DNA of 64,000 nucleotides from Trileptium ribeirensis (Eukaryota > Nematoda > Enoplea > Enoplida > Thoracostomopsidae). Position 1 is the first letter of the stretch; each line of letters begins with the position of its first letter. The stretch spans positions 1 to 64,000 of the forward strand of contig JASANE010024933.1 in assembly GCA_030248225.1 (NCBI GenBank). The letters run 5' to 3'. Both the position numbers and the translations under genes were made by a program. Below are positions 9,955 through 20,311 of the stretch, piece by piece. Below the pieces are notes generated by a model. The model searched no databases and was not told where the DNA came from. It saw only the letters and a program-made list of their open reading frames with translations.

Positions 9955-11904
9955 TTAGATGCATTCGTACGGAGTGTCAGTTGTTACCTGAAAGTCGCAC
10001 GGTGTACTTAGCGATCCTATTGTGATCGGTGCTTTTACTACTCCGCTGATTGTCAGTTCTTGTTGTGTAGCCGATACTATCCGAGTAGTGTTCGTGTCAC
10101 GAGGGACCAGTCCTAAACGGGCAGCTAGGGCTTGGGACATGATTGAGACCTCAGCTCCAGTGTCTACAAGGATCATAACGGGGGTGCCAAGTATTGTTGC
10201 GTTAATAAGCAGTGAAGTGTTGCCTGCATTCATAGTGTTTAATTGTCTAGTGAACATACCTTGACGAGGTACACGGCGGGGATCACGGATGGGAGCGGCA
10301 AATAGTTCGTCGTCCTCGATGAAAACAAGTTCTTCCTCGGATGAGTTACGTGATGTTAATAGTCTGTTCGAGCGACGTGGGGCACGGCTGGACGCAACGG
10401 ACACGCGCGGCGCCCCCGAGGGCCCAACCGTGACCTCAGTTGGCGATGTTCTGTCTGTATGAGGGAAGTTGTCTTCCGCGGGTGGAGCACTCGGTAATCG
10501 GTGTTTTGCTCTAATCCATCGAATTGCTTTCTTAGGCGTACTATCGGCCCTAATTAATCGTCCACGACATGGGAACCATCGGGGAATATAATATCCATAC
10601 TTAGGTGGAACGTTGCATTTAGTCATGAAATAAATCAGACTGATCAGTCCTACCACGACGGTAATGAGGAAGTAGGGCAAGAATCCCGTGTATTCCACAG
10701 CAGGGAGATTAACCACGCTCCGTACTTGGTTTTTGGCTATCTGCGCGACCCGCAGATTTATAGCTTTAGCGTTGTCGAGTGAGTCCCACGTCAGAGGTCT
10801 TAATTTGATACCGGAAAGCCGGTCAATAGTGATATTAGGTCCAAATTTTATCGTAATTTTCTCGGGTTTCAGCATGCTAGTGAGCACAATCGACCCTATA
10901 ACTAACTGAGTGTAGTTTCCATGTGGGAACCACAAAACTCCATTTGGCGGTACCTTTATTGACTTACCCAACGTAACGTGAGCTAGCTGTCTCCGATTTG
11001 TCAAAATGACCTCAGGTTCATTAGTCCGAATTAATACGCCTTGTATTGTCGTGTGTACGGATGTGTCGTTGGCAAGTGGACCTATCAGTGAGTGGTTGCT
11101 GCATGTGTGTTTAATGGTCTCGGGTGCATGTTCGCCTGCAATAATCCATTCCAAGCAATTGGTGCTATGATCGGTGATTAGCGCGTGCGGTTCGCAGAAA
11201 GCGATTCCTGGTCTTTGCTTGCATGCTCCCAGATTTAGTGATTCGAAGCGAATGTGCCCTAAGCGGGCAGCGTACTGAGGTAACGGCAGTCTCAGCTGCG
11301 TTAGCGTAGCAGGTGCGTTCCAGCCGGTGTTATAGATCCGAAAATACGGTCGAACATTATTGCGCATTGGCAATGGTAATTGCAAAATGAATCCAAAGCG
11401 GAATGCGGTTAAATCTACGCTCACAGGCATGACGCGACCGAATTGATAGGCGAGGCTAGGCTCGCGCATGAGGATAGTCTTGGAAATGCGTGGATCCATG
11501 GAAAATAACCATCGTAGCATAACGACATCGATGACGGCGGGGGATAATTCACCGTTAAGCATAGATTCCATTATAGCTTGTACCGACGAGCGCATGTTGA
11601 CTCGAAGGATGTGATCTATTAGCTGGTGGTGGACATGTGCGATCTCTTTCTGATCGGCGCACCTAACCTGTTCGATCATAGAGACTACCTCTTGCATGCT
11701 ATGGTGTAGGAATGCGTCAATGTCCTCATTTGCTCGGGTCAGTTGCCTTATGGCTTTAGTATTCCGGAAGGAGACATCGTTTGTTTCGCGCATGAATTTC
11801 TCGAGGACAGTTACCCGGTTGGCGAACATTGTTGATGTGTACTTCATTAGCAAAAGCCATTCCCAGGCCCAGGAAACCTGAGACGGCACCTGCAGCGGCG
11901 GCAA
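9955..11904 (-). CDS. Envelope-like glycoprotein C-terminal part fused to aspartic protease
   Basis: The frame opens without an ATG (first codon TTG), consistent with continuation from the previous frame. Residues about 25-110 form a probable coiled coil. A cysteine- and N-glycosylation-containing ectodomain follows, then a transmembrane helix at about 409-429 and a basic cytoplasmic segment. The same frame then continues through a Pro/Ser-rich linker into a retropepsin-like protease with the active-site DTGA at residues 581-584. So env lies upstream of protease, in one continuous frame. An in-frame TAA at 9957-9955 falls inside the C-terminal conserved part of the protease, and the next codons (Gly-Thr-Asp-Phe) continue in the same frame. 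This is more like a nonsense mutation than a programmed stop. Confidence 0.75.
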   Translation of the reverse strand: MPPLQVPSQVSWAWEWLLLMKYTSTMFANRVTVLEKFMRETNDVSFRNTKAIRQLTRANEDIDAFLHHSMQEVVSMIEQVRCADQKEIAHVHHQLIDHILRVNMRSSVQAIMESMLNGELSPAVIDVVMLRWLFSMDPRISKTILMREPSLAYQFGRVMPVSVDLTAFRFGFILQLPLPMRNNVRPYFRIYNTGWNAPATLTQLRLPLPQYAARLGHIRFESLNLGACKQRPGIAFCEPHALITDHSTNCLEWIIAGEHAPETIKHTCSNHSLIGPLANDTSVHTTIQGVLIRTNEPEVILTNRRQLAHVTLGKSIKVPPNGVLWFPHGNYTQLVIGSIVLTSMLKPEKITIKFGPNITIDRLSGIKLRPLTWDSLDNAKAINLRVAQIAKNQVRSVVNLPAVEYTGFLPYFLITVVVGLISLIYFMTKCNVPPKYGYYIPRWFPCRGRLIRADSTPKKAIRWIRAKHRLPSAPPAEDNFPHTDRTSPTEVTVGPSGAPRVSVASSRAPRRSNRLLTSRNSSEEELVFIEDDELFAAPIRDPRRVPRQGMFTRQLNTMNAGNTSLLINATILGTPVMILVDTGAEVSIMSQALAARLGLVPRDTNTTRIVSATQQELTISGVVKAPITIGSLSTPCDFQVTTDTPYECI

Positions 11905-13165
11905 TCAAGCTAGCAAAGCGCTTTTCTCTTTTACTCGTAAGGTCACATAGTTGTTCATTCTCGACGCAGAAAGAATGCACGAGTAACGAGTAATAATTGG
12001 TGTCCAGTACGCCATGATAGGCGTCATCTAGTGTGCGCTCCAAGGCACTTAGAGTTTCGTGCAATTGTGGGTATTCGGTGCAGTTGACCTTCCTGCAGCA
12101 ATCAGCGCGGCATGACCCGTTCGCTTCGTAAGGTGGGCAAAATTTACTCACATAAGGATCAGACTTACGTTCCCAATCGCGAAGTGATAACTGCAATACT
12201 ACTGGCAAATGCGTTGTCTGGTCGGAGGTGACCACCGAGCCCTGGGGCTCGATGACCACTCCCACTTGTCGATTGACGAAAGCACCTAAGCGCGAGATCG
12301 AGTCGCTAAATGGCGAAAGCGTTGCGCGTGTAGAGCTAAGCGCTGAGAGCCACAGTAACAACAGGATTGTACAGACCCTCCACATACCTGAAGGATGGCC
12401 GAGGCCATTACTAAGGCTTGGTGAAGAGGGTCGTACCCCATTTCTACCGGGTTCCCTCATGGTCTCGTTGCTCGTAACTTTCCCCGTGGTGTCCCTTTTA
12501 GTTTCCTCGTCACTCGTGTCCGTATCACTCGACTCAGTTATACTTTCTTGCTGGGCGGAGTCGCTATTAGAGCTATCCTCCGACTCTTCGTCAGATGAGT
12601 CGAGGTAGGCGGCTAATGCTGTGGTTAACTGTTCGTCCAGGTTCGGGACGGAACCGTTGATGTCATCGTCCGGAAATAAGCATAGTTCCGAGATTAAACG
12701 GTCCCTGCCTATCTTTAGTCCAGCTAACGTGTTTCCCTCAGTCTCAAGCAATCCAGCAATGTCGGGGCGTCGCAAAAGTCTCAAGCGTGCACTGAGCAGT
12801 ACTAGTCGAGCAAGTCGGTGGATTTCGTCGTCCAATTCCATATTACCTATGACTTGGTCAACAAAGAAGTTGATCGGAACACCACGTGTGTCTTGGTTCC
12901 GATAAATGAATTCGATCAAATAAGGCGCCTCGCACAAGAGGTCGTGCAACTCGAGGTTCGCCTCGCGGAAAGTTTTCTGCATTCTGGCTGATTGAATTCC
13001 AACATAGAAAGGCCAGTGTGGTGCTATGTATCCATCCGGAAGGATGGACGCGCAAGCAGTACTCAGCGTACCGTCGTAAGTCCATCTTCCTCGTTGACCA
13101 TAAAAGTAGCAGCGTGAGTCTATGTCCCGCGATTTCTTGTGTGGCGTTCGTGGCACTGTCGACAT
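11756..13165 (-). CDS. env: Envelope-like glycoprotein, N-terminal part (signal peptide to fusion peptide)
   Basis: An ATG-initiated 469-residue frame. Residues 1-200 are soluble and unrecognised, followed by an acidic Ser-rich stretch (about 185-245). A second Met at residue 261 (about 12385) starts a strong signal peptide with a long leucine core, so the glycoprotein may really begin there. The ectodomain has several cysteines and N-x-S/T sites. At residues 412-416 there is a basic furin-type site (KREKR), followed at once by a glycine/alanine-rich hydrophobic segment typical of a class I fusion peptide. The frame then ends, and the expected coiled coil continues in the overlapping frame at 11904. 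A frame break therefore lies at roughly 11830-11900. In intact form it would be a membrane fusion protein. Confidence 0.75.
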   Translation of the reverse strand: MSTVPRTPHKKSRDIDSRCYFYGQRGRWTYDGTLSTACASILPDGYIAPHWPFYVGIQSARMQKTFREANLELHDLLCEAPYLIEFIYRNQDTRGVPINFFVDQVIGNMELDDEIHRLARLVLLSARLRLLRRPDIAGLLETEGNTLAGLKIGRDRLISELCLFPDDDINGSVPNLDEQLTTALAAYLDSSDEESEDSSNSDSAQQESITESSDTDTSDEETKRDTTGKVTSNETMREPGRNGVRPSSPSLSNGLGHPSGMWRVCTILLLLWLSALSSTRATLSPFSDSISRLGAFVNRQVGVVIEPQGSVVTSDQTTHLPVVLQLSLRDWERKSDPYVSKFCPPYEANGSCRADCCRKVNCTEYPQLHETLSALERTLDDAYHGVLDTNYYSLLVHSFCVENEQLCDLTSKREKRFASLIAAAAGAVSGFLGLGMAFANEVHINNVRQPGNCPREIHARNKRCLLPEY

Positions 13166-13812
13166 ACCGGATCCCTACTCAACTCCACCTCGAATTCTCT
13201 CTCAATAACCTGTTGGAGCGTGTGGCCATTCACGCATTGGCCCTCCAGATCGATGAAAGATTCCAACGAAGCAAGCGTTACGGGACCAAGATATATCCCA
13301 GTCATGCAGTGCCCAATTGGAGAAGCCATACCTAGTATGCTGCTCAGCATGGCGGCGTCTCGCTGTAAGGCGGGGCGTGTGCTAACTTCAAAACGAAGCT
13401 CGAATAGTCGGCTCAAATTGTTCAGTTGTTCCATCACGAGTATGACTCTCCGGTAAAAGAGAGCTTGCGGTTGCAATGCCAACGGTTGTCCGAAGTCAGC
13501 ATTGATTTCACTAGCCCTAAAGTTAATTGGTATAAGTCCCTCAGCTGACTCGTGATGCGCATCCTCGGTCAGTTCGATGCGAGGGAATTGATAAGCTGCG
13601 GTCTCGGTATGGTCCGTAGACATAGTGAACAGTGTATCAGTCCCTAGAATTCGGTTACGTTCCTCATCCGTTAGTACACGAACTCGTCCAAGTTCTATCG
13701 GCGTATTGTTGGAAAGACAAAGTCCAGACATGTCCAATAGTTGTTCGTCAAGTCGGTGTACCCGTCCATCGTTGGCTTCTCGTATGAAGTTTAGTAAGTT
13801 CTCTTGTCCCAT
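13120..13812 (-). CDS. Unknown 230-aa ORF with a possible C-terminal zinc-binding motif
   Basis: An ATG-initiated frame of mixed helical character between the gag linker and env. Near the C-terminus, about residues 190-225, a C-x2-G-H ... C-x2-C-H arrangement resembles half of a RING or U-box-like zinc site, but the set of ligands is incomplete. The end overlaps the start of the next ORF by 46 nt in another frame. It is not a known retroviral product and its function is unknown. It could be an accessory protein or the N-terminal part of the following polyprotein. Confidence 0.5.
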   Translation of the reverse strand: MGQENLLNFIREANDGRVHRLDEQLLDMSGLCLSNNTPIELGRVRVLTDEERNRILGTDTLFTMSTDHTETAAYQFPRIELTEDAHHESAEGLIPINFRASEINADFGQPLALQPQALFYRRVILVMEQLNNLSRLFELRFEVSTRPALQRDAAMLSSILGMASPIGHCMTGIYLGPVTLASLESFIDLEGQCVNGHTLQQVIEREFEVELSRDPVCRQCHERHTRNRGT

Positions 13813-14662
13813 GCACGCGTCCGAGTCCTCACTAATTACGCTTACAGATTCCTCGAATTACCCGGAGACATACATGGTCTCCCTTCGACAGATTCCTCAG
13901 TAGTCGCACCTACTTCCTTTGGGTTGCCCGAATTACCCGAGGGCATACTAGGCGCCTCTTCGACGGGTCCCAGTATATCGCTGGAGACGTCGGCCAACGT
14001 ATCAGTGGAGCTACCTAAATTACCCAGGCGATACAAGGCGTCCCTTCGATAGGGTCTCCACGAACGTTCCCGACTGGTGGATCCGAACTCATCTCGTTCA
14101 CACTTCCCGTAGCGATACTGCCACTATCGCTGCTCTCGCTCAGATCGTTTCCTCCGGTAGCACCGTCTCCTTCCTCAGAACGAATAGACAATTGGCTGGC
14201 TCGCAAGCTTAAATCAATGCCGTCATCCGATGGCGCACACGGGAGTTCGTTGTTGTTTTCGCGACGCACTTAACACACCCCTTCACTATGCCACTCTCGT
14301 GCGTCAGGGCTGGGTTCGCGTCGGTACCAGTCAGCATTCGGATCCACCCAATTGGCCCAAAATTCTTCGTCATCCAGCATGCGTTCCTCTTCCGTCTCGT
14401 CATCACTGCCTTCATCATGTCTACGATCCGACTCATCAGGCGCGACGGTCACGCCGTATCCAAGCTCATTTTCTGGATCATTTCCGTCATTATCGCATCC
14501 CTGCGGGGTACCCCTACGTAAACTACACAATTTCGCTTCGCGAAAATGGTTCGCATCGCTCGCTACGGATCCGTTTCGTTCATTTAGGAGTTCACCTGAC
14601 TCCTTCAATTCATTCAATTCAACAACTTCAACAAGTTCATCACACTCAGCGCTATCCTTCAC
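13813..14662 (-). pseudogene. Acidic, repetitive linker after gag, broken frames
   Basis: Minus-strand frames open at 14662-14270, 14269-14015 and 14036-13842 encode acidic Ser/Glu/Asp-rich protein, separated by stops and frame changes. The frame at 14662 has no ATG, only GTG, which suggests it is read through from gag. Three imperfect repeats of about 75-85 bp (around 13855, 13930 and 14015) encode similar Pro/Ser/Gly/Asn-rich units. No domain is recognised. This was probably continuous coding sequence in the intact element. Confidence 0.5.
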
Positions 14663-17598
14663 GCTGATTTCAACACAAGATTCATTGAAAAACTTAGCTC
14701 ATTGCAAGTAACGTCGCTGCGCGCTTCAACGACGGTGGGCGCGACGGAAGCCTCACAATGCGATGGACAGTCTTTGTTCGCCACCCTGCCATCTACATCC
14801 CCGTACCTGGGCAGACCCCGGGCAATACTTTCAGCCCCAAGGATCATACCCGCTTCATTGGCGCGAACGGCCGCGAACCCGTCGCTACCTCGGCTTGAGT
14901 ACGGGTGACAAGGGCGGCCCCGGTCAGCATCAAGGAAGGACCCAATGACCGTGGAACCCCTTGCCAATGAGGTCGGGAAAGTCACCTCAAGTCCATCAGT
15001 AGCATACTTCGCCGGCTCGAAGAAGCATTCAATTACATCAACATCACTTCCATTATCATCTTCCAACAATTCACTAAGACTACAAGCGCGTCCGAACTTA
15101 GGCAAATCAATACACTCATACGACACACAATTCTCATCATCACACAAGGGACGACCCGCGCGGTGGTGCGGCCCACATACTACATCATACAACCTACAAT
15201 TTAGAACGGAACTAGGGCTAGGTGGCCTTAATGAGGTACCATCATCATCCAACCTAGCCTCCCTCATTCCTGGTCGTCCGCCCTCTAAAAACTCCATGGG
15301 TGCCTCACACGGCGACCCGAATAAATCCAATTCTTCCTGAGCCATATCAACATCATCGGCTTCCCTGCCGGTATCATCAACATCAACACTCTCAACACAC
15401 GGATGGCCAGCCACAGAGGAGGAAAATAATAACAATGGCTCTTCAAATACAACAACATCATCTTCATCCAAAATCTCTGCAGTCATCTCCAAAGAGCTGG
15501 GGGTCCCGGAATTCCCCCTTGAGGTGATTCCCTGGGGATTACCGGTAATAAATTCAACACTTCCTTTACAATCTCTCAACCTATAATTTTGAACACAACC
15601 GTCTTCCAATTCTTCGCAAATTTCCATACTACCATTACTATCCTTCACTGCGGTTAAAGTTCGTTCGTTCGTTCCGAGCCTTCGCGTGGCCGGATAGTTC
15701 GATTGATCGATCCTTCGCTCGCCTCGCTGTTCGCCATTTACTTCGCCCGCGGATATATATACACGTGGATCAACATCCGCGCTGGGTGCGTCCACACATA
15801 ACATAGACAATCCCTCTCCCAAGTATCCCTCTTTTTGGTATTTTGTGTTTTCTGTATTAGATACAGTGCCATTAGACTCATCACTGTGCGGTTCGTCGTC
15901 CATGTCCCTCGGGCTCAATTCCATAAGTCCGGGGCTGTCCATACCCTGAACTAGATCACGGCTCCGTGGAAGACGCGCGGCATCAGCCCACGAAGTTGAC
16001 GTGATCACGTTCAGGTGTCTCTCAACAAGTCCTTCCATCATCTCAAAATCGTCAAAGTCGTCGTGTCGGTTTATCAAGTACCCGTCATCATCGTACAATG
16101 GTTCGTCAGTAGTCGCGATAGCGTTCACTCGTCCAGTCGGTTCACTAGGCCCGAGCTTACCCTGAATCATACCGAGCTCACGGCTGAGTACCTCTAGGCG
16201 ATGACTGGTTGCTGGGCTTGGTTCCCTATTTCCATTACCTTGCGATGCGCTACAATTTAACTGGTACCGCCGACGCGGTACAGCACCGCTGTTCCGGTTG
16301 CTGTCGTCCCGTGAATAAAATCTGCCAGGCTGCTGCTGCTGGGGCCCCATGCCTCTGTTAGGTTGGTGTCGTTCGCTTTGGGCGCGTTGATATCCGTAGG
16401 CCTGTGCCGGCCTGTTGTTGTAGTTGTCAGCTGGGCGGTTAGCAATATATTCTCCGTTTCCGCGATTATTGCTCGCGAATCCCGGCGGTGGTCGACCATA
16501 TTGCGGCCCCGCTTCATTCGGGCCACTGGGTCGCATTCCCGCATTGGGTGGATTGTTCCACCCGGAATTATTCCGATATCCGTTTCCGTTTTCGGCTCGC
16601 CAAAACTGTGGCGGTGGGCCTCCTCGGCCCGCATTATAGTTATCGTTTCGTGGGTATGCACCCACGCCATTTCTTAGTCCTTGCGGCCCTGGCTCTCGAC
16701 GCGCAGCTCCAGGTGCATAGGCGGGGGCTAGATCGGCATTGCGCGGCGCGCCATTCACGGCAGCAGGCGGGTAACGCGCGTTATACGGGCATTCGCGCAT
16801 GACGTGTCCTGGTTCTCCGCAGCGATAGCAAGTGATATGCGGCATTGGCAAACACGGTGGTGCAGCTGGTGAGCCAGGCACAAACGGCGGCGCGAGAGCG
16901 TTAAGTTGGCGCGGGCTCTCGACCCTTTTATCAATTACATCCAGCAACCGACTTATTGTGTCACTGTTATTATTGTTTGCCTTGCGATGTTCTTCCATCA
17001 TGTTTTGAAGCTGGGTGATCAGGCCTTCACCTCCTTCTTCCAGCAAAGAATTTACAGTTTTGGCCCGAGGCTTACTGGCGGCAGGCGCGTCTGGTTCGGG
17101 ACAGGCGGCGCTAGCGTCTTCGTATCGCTTAGCAACACCCACGGTATCCCGAAATGTCTCACACTCGTGGATTTGGTTGAGAACCTGCCTACGCACCTCA
17201 GGTCGCAGGCCTCTTTGGAAGAACATGCGAAGCATGGTGTCCTTCTGCTCATCTTCCACGTCGGGAAAAGCGCGATCACACAACTTCTGCAATTCTAAAC
17301 CATACATTGCTACTGGCTCGTTAGCTCCTTGTTGTATAGTACACAGTCCTGACAATGATTTCTCTGGACGGCGGGATGAGGAGAATAAAAAGCGTAAATT
17401 AACAACTAGTCCTAGAAAACTTTGTCGTTTTCCCGGTGGAAGGCCCTCAAAGGCCTCCCTTGCCGATCCACGCAAGAGGGCTGGTACGCAAATCAATTTA
17501 CGACGATCGTCCCAACCATTGGCGTTGGCGAGACGATTGTACATCCGAACCCAGTCCTCGAAGTCCTGGCCTTCAGGTTTCCCATCAAAAGTAGGCAT
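14659..17598 (-). CDS. gag: Gag polyprotein, Ty3/Gypsy type, with a very long acidic C-terminal tail
   Basis: A 979-residue open frame. Residues 1-170 look like a Ty3/Gypsy retrotransposon Gag (matrix/capsid) domain, beginning with a FDGKPEGQDFEDWVRMYNR-like segment and containing the usual helical run to about residue 160. A CCHC nucleic-acid-binding knuckle has its ligands at C257, C260, H265 and C270. A glycine/asparagine/proline-rich stretch follows to about residue 430. The remaining ~550 residues are acidic and low in complexity, with no recognised domain. The total is roughly twice the usual length of a Gypsy Gag. The product would assemble the intracellular particle and bind the RNA. 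The stop overlaps the next open frame by one codon in the -1 frame, which would fit frameshift expression, but downstream disruption prevents a firm claim. Confidence 0.85.
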   Translation of the reverse strand: MPTFDGKPEGQDFEDWVRMYNRLANANGWDDRRKLICVPALLRGSAREAFEGLPPGKRQSFLGLVVNLRFLFSSSRRPEKSLSGLCTIQQGANEPVAMYGLELQKLCDRAFPDVEDEQKDTMLRMFFQRGLRPEVRRQVLNQIHECETFRDTVGVAKRYEDASAACPEPDAPAASKPRAKTVNSLLEEGGEGLITQLQNMMEEHRKANNNNSDTISRLLDVIDKRVESPRQLNALAPPFVPGSPAAPPCLPMPHITCYRCGEPGHVMRECPYNARYPPAAVNGAPRNADLAPAYAPGAARREPGPQGLRNGVGAYPRNDNYNAGRGGPPPQFWRAENGNGYRNNSGWNNPPNAGMRPSGPNEAGPQYGRPPPGFASNNRGNGEYIANRPADNYNNRPAQAYGYQRAQSERHQPNRGMGPQQQQPGRFYSRDDSNRNSGAVPRRRYQLNCSASQGNGNREPSPATSHRLEVLSRELGMIQGKLGPSEPTGRVNAIATTDEPLYDDDGYLINRHDDFDDFEMMEGLVERHLNVITSTSWADAARLPRSRDLVQGMDSPGLMELSPRDMDDEPHSDESNGTVSNTENTKYQKEGYLGEGLSMLCVDAPSADVDPRVYISAGEVNGEQRGERRIDQSNYPATRRLGTNERTLTAVKDSNGSMEICEELEDGCVQNYRLRDCKGSVEFITGNPQGITSRGNSGTPSSLEMTAEILDEDDVVVFEEPLLLFSSSVAGHPCVESVDVDDTGREADDVDMAQEELDLFGSPCEAPMEFLEGGRPGMREARLDDDGTSLRPPSPSSVLNCRLYDVVCGPHHRAGRPLCDDENCVSYECIDLPKFGRACSLSELLEDDNGSDVDVIECFFEPAKYATDGLEVTFPTSLARGSTVIGSFLDADRGRPCHPYSSRGSDGFAAVRANEAGMILGAESIARGLPRYGDVDGRVANKDCPSHCEASVAPTVVEARSDVTCNELSFSMNLVLKSA

Positions 17599-17603
17599 GT
17601 CTC

Positions 17604-17867
17604 TTAGTGGGTCATAGGAGGACCAGCTGGTTGGGTAGTCAGGTGGTGCAGGATAGCATTAGCAGTATTTGTGTCCAGTCCAGGTGATTCAGACGTTTCT
17701 CCCCGACGCGATTGTCCAGGAGGTCGAGGCGGAGGCGTGAGCGGTCGCTCACAGGTATTGGCAGCATGCCGGGGTCTAGTGCGGATGTGGTCCTCCATAG
17801 GTCCGTCAGTCATAGCGAAAAAGTCACCATTGTCCAGGTCTCCATTATGACTACCATTAGAGTCCAT
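17604..17867 (-). CDS. Leader ORF upstream of Gag (87 aa)
   Basis: ATG-initiated, proline- and polar-rich, with an RPLTPPPRPPG stretch in the second half and no recognised domain. Its TAA stop lies 5 nt before the Gag ATG and in another frame. It could be an upstream ORF, or the N-terminal part of Gag separated by a one-base frame change in this copy. Confidence 0.45.
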   Translation of the reverse strand: MDSNGSHNGDLDNGDFFAMTDGPMEDHIRTRPRHAANTCERPLTPPPRPPGQSRRGETSESPGLDTNTANAILHHLTTQPAGPPMTH

Positions 17868-20073
17868 GTTTACAATCGAGCTTGTCGAGCAGCTGCAGAA
17901 ATGTCTATATAGGTCAGGTCAACCACAACTCAAGCGATAATCAGCAAGAGGTATATGCCAATTGACTAGAGTCAACAAAAATAAGATCCCAAAAGCAGAG
18001 TTATCGAAAGAGCGCGACAGCAGGGTTTCACAATAATTCTCAAATTTCTACGACAGGCTGAATCAAACTATCAGCCCGGCACTACAAATTATTTATGAGC
18101 GAGGAAACTCAACCATCGGCGTAGCTTTACCAATAATAATTACGTGCACCTGGTCAATTGTTAAGAAAACAAAAGTTTAGCGCAATTAAAATATATTCGC
18201 ACACGCCAAGGGCTATAAACAGGTCCCACTAATGTTACACGATATAGTTACGAAGAAAGCAAGTAATTCAGAGTAAACTATCCAAGTACGAAGCAACTAC
18301 AAAATAATAAACAAATGTCAATTACAATGTCCGGCGTGTCAGTTCCGTCGTGTTTCAATACTGTTCCGGCAACACCGTCGTCCAAGCAAAACGTCTTGAA
18401 GCAATTCGATTGCGTCGACACCCTAGCGTCCGTTGGCGGTGGCGAAAGTCCGAACCGAAATGCGTAGTCTTAAATAAGCGAACGTTACCAACACAGATAA
18501 TACGCGACGATAGTGACGAAGGTGAGGCACGTTGAGCGCAATTGACGATACGCAGGAATAACAGGGCAGCCGAAACTGGGTCCAACAAACAGTGTCGTGA
18601 GTCCCGCTGTACAGTTAATACCAAGTCGAGCGATAAAGGTTCCCAGGCTACTGTCACTCCGGCAGGTACGTTCCAACGCAAAATTTATGATTAGGTAGCC
18701 GCGTCACAAACAAGGATTCGTTAGTCAATTAGTGGCGACAAATAAGGCAAAATTCCGAGTATTATACGTAGCGATGATAGTTAATTAAGTTATTAAATAG
18801 AGCCAGAAGCAATTTGTTAATACACGATCCTGAAAACAGTGCCCGTCACTACCTGCATATTGGGTCGGTTCAAACACCACCTCCATGAGAGCAGGGTGTG
18901 AAAATACGATTCAGAGTTTTAGCCGTTAAATTTTCCAAGTTTAAAACAAACTAGGGCACGAAGTAATATAATAGATGCAATTGTACGGCAAGCATATGTA
19001 CAAGGATTCATCAGCGTACATTAAATGACTCCAAGCCACCAATACACAGCAATTTTCTCGCACTGCGAGAGGTCCCGTAAGAGTACTAGCTGAGTCTACG
19101 TAAAAGCGGTAGGTGCCAGTTAAATTCGAAGTCAGCGAGCAGCCATCGCCGTTACAAATCCAAAGAAATATACGCACGACGTAGGGATTGGACGAAAATT
19201 TTAAACTCGCATCGTGGGGTCGAACAAAATAATGGACGCCTCACGGCGTAGCCCCCAACGATGTAATAACGGTGACGCAGCTGCATGGCGCAACTTCCCA
19301 ACACCATGCCCGTACGACCCCGGCTATCATAACCTCAAGGGCGGACCCTAAGTTTTCTATTTTACCCACTTTCCTTGGTCAGACCCAAGAAGTTACGGAG
19401 CTTAGCAGGCCGCAGGCGCGCTTCACGGGGTGTGTTCGGACCCCGCCCGATTGGTTGCGCACGTGTCTAGTGTCTCGGTATGATCACTGAGGTCCCCCAG
19501 GGAGGTTGACACCGAAACCTGCTCACAGGTCATAATGTCAAACCGATATTCCCTGTCCTAACCTAACGGAAGTTGTTTTGGCTAGCGTAGATTAAAGAAA
19601 AATGCGTGATGAGTTTGGTTTTGCTAGGTAAATTTTGAGTCTTACTTAGGTTATCCTCAGCCGAACACTTTATCCGTTGTAGCCATATGGCCCCCACAGG
19701 GTTCTGACATGCCCTGAAGGTTTAACGTCGGACTATCTATTTTATAGCGTGCTAAATTTGACTGTGCTAGTATCGAGGGGTAAAGTTTTCCTAATGAGTT
19801 TTGTCTTTCGTGTGAATGTGACTATTGAGCCAGTTAATTTGATGAGTAACTCGGTGGACCACTCTCACCGCAATACTATTACACAACCAGATCGATATTG
19901 GCGGCGGGCCGCTCGTGTCAGGGCTTGGGGTATCTTCGTCCGCAAGCCGTGGCACGAAGGGTCGGCCAGTCCGTTTGGACGTCTTTATCACGCTGGAGAT
20001 AAGCAACACGGGACACGTCAAATGATTTTCAAGATTTATTTATAAAGTATAATACAGTATCAAAGCGTACACG
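17868..20073 (-). other. 5' leader and/or further LTR sequence, non-coding
   Basis: About 2.2 kb between gag and the provable LTR, with no ORF above background. It contains either the rest of the LTR, the primer binding site and the leader, or only the leader. I could not fix the LTR/leader boundary without the left end of the other LTR. Confidence 0.5.
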
Positions 20074-20086
20074 GGTAACTGAGGCA

Positions 20087-20311
20087 TTATCCAAATCGAT
20101 AAAGATTGACATTGTCGTATCCGTTCATTCCCTCGTCTATGTCCACAAAGGAAGCGGGGCGATGCATGCGAAGGCGTTCCCGGAAAGACCGGACCAAAAT
20201 CTGAACCCGAGACGTCCGCGGTGGAACGTTAACTAAATCAGCTATAGCTCGGGTTACGCGTTCTGGCGTGCTTCGAAATTCGCTCTTGATAACGCGCGGC
20301 GTTATACTCAC
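20087..20311 (-). other. 74-codon ORF inside the LTR, open in both copies
   Basis: An ATG-initiated reading frame of 74 codons. The equivalent frame at 14-238 of the other LTR is also open and differs at two residues. No family is recognised. With so few differences between the LTRs, shared openness is weak evidence for a protein. Confidence 0.2.

Noticed and set aside
18868..18884. CAAACACCACCTCCA followed by TGAGAG as a primer binding site and LTR border
   Set aside because: It looks like a tRNA 3' end, but the T-loop motif lies six bases too close to CCA for any normal tRNA, and the LTR border cannot be confirmed from the other copy.
19250..19440. 5S rRNA or other structured RNA gene
   Set aside because: A few 5S-like words (GAAGTTACGGAGCTTAGCA) but no matching A box, helix or end sequences.
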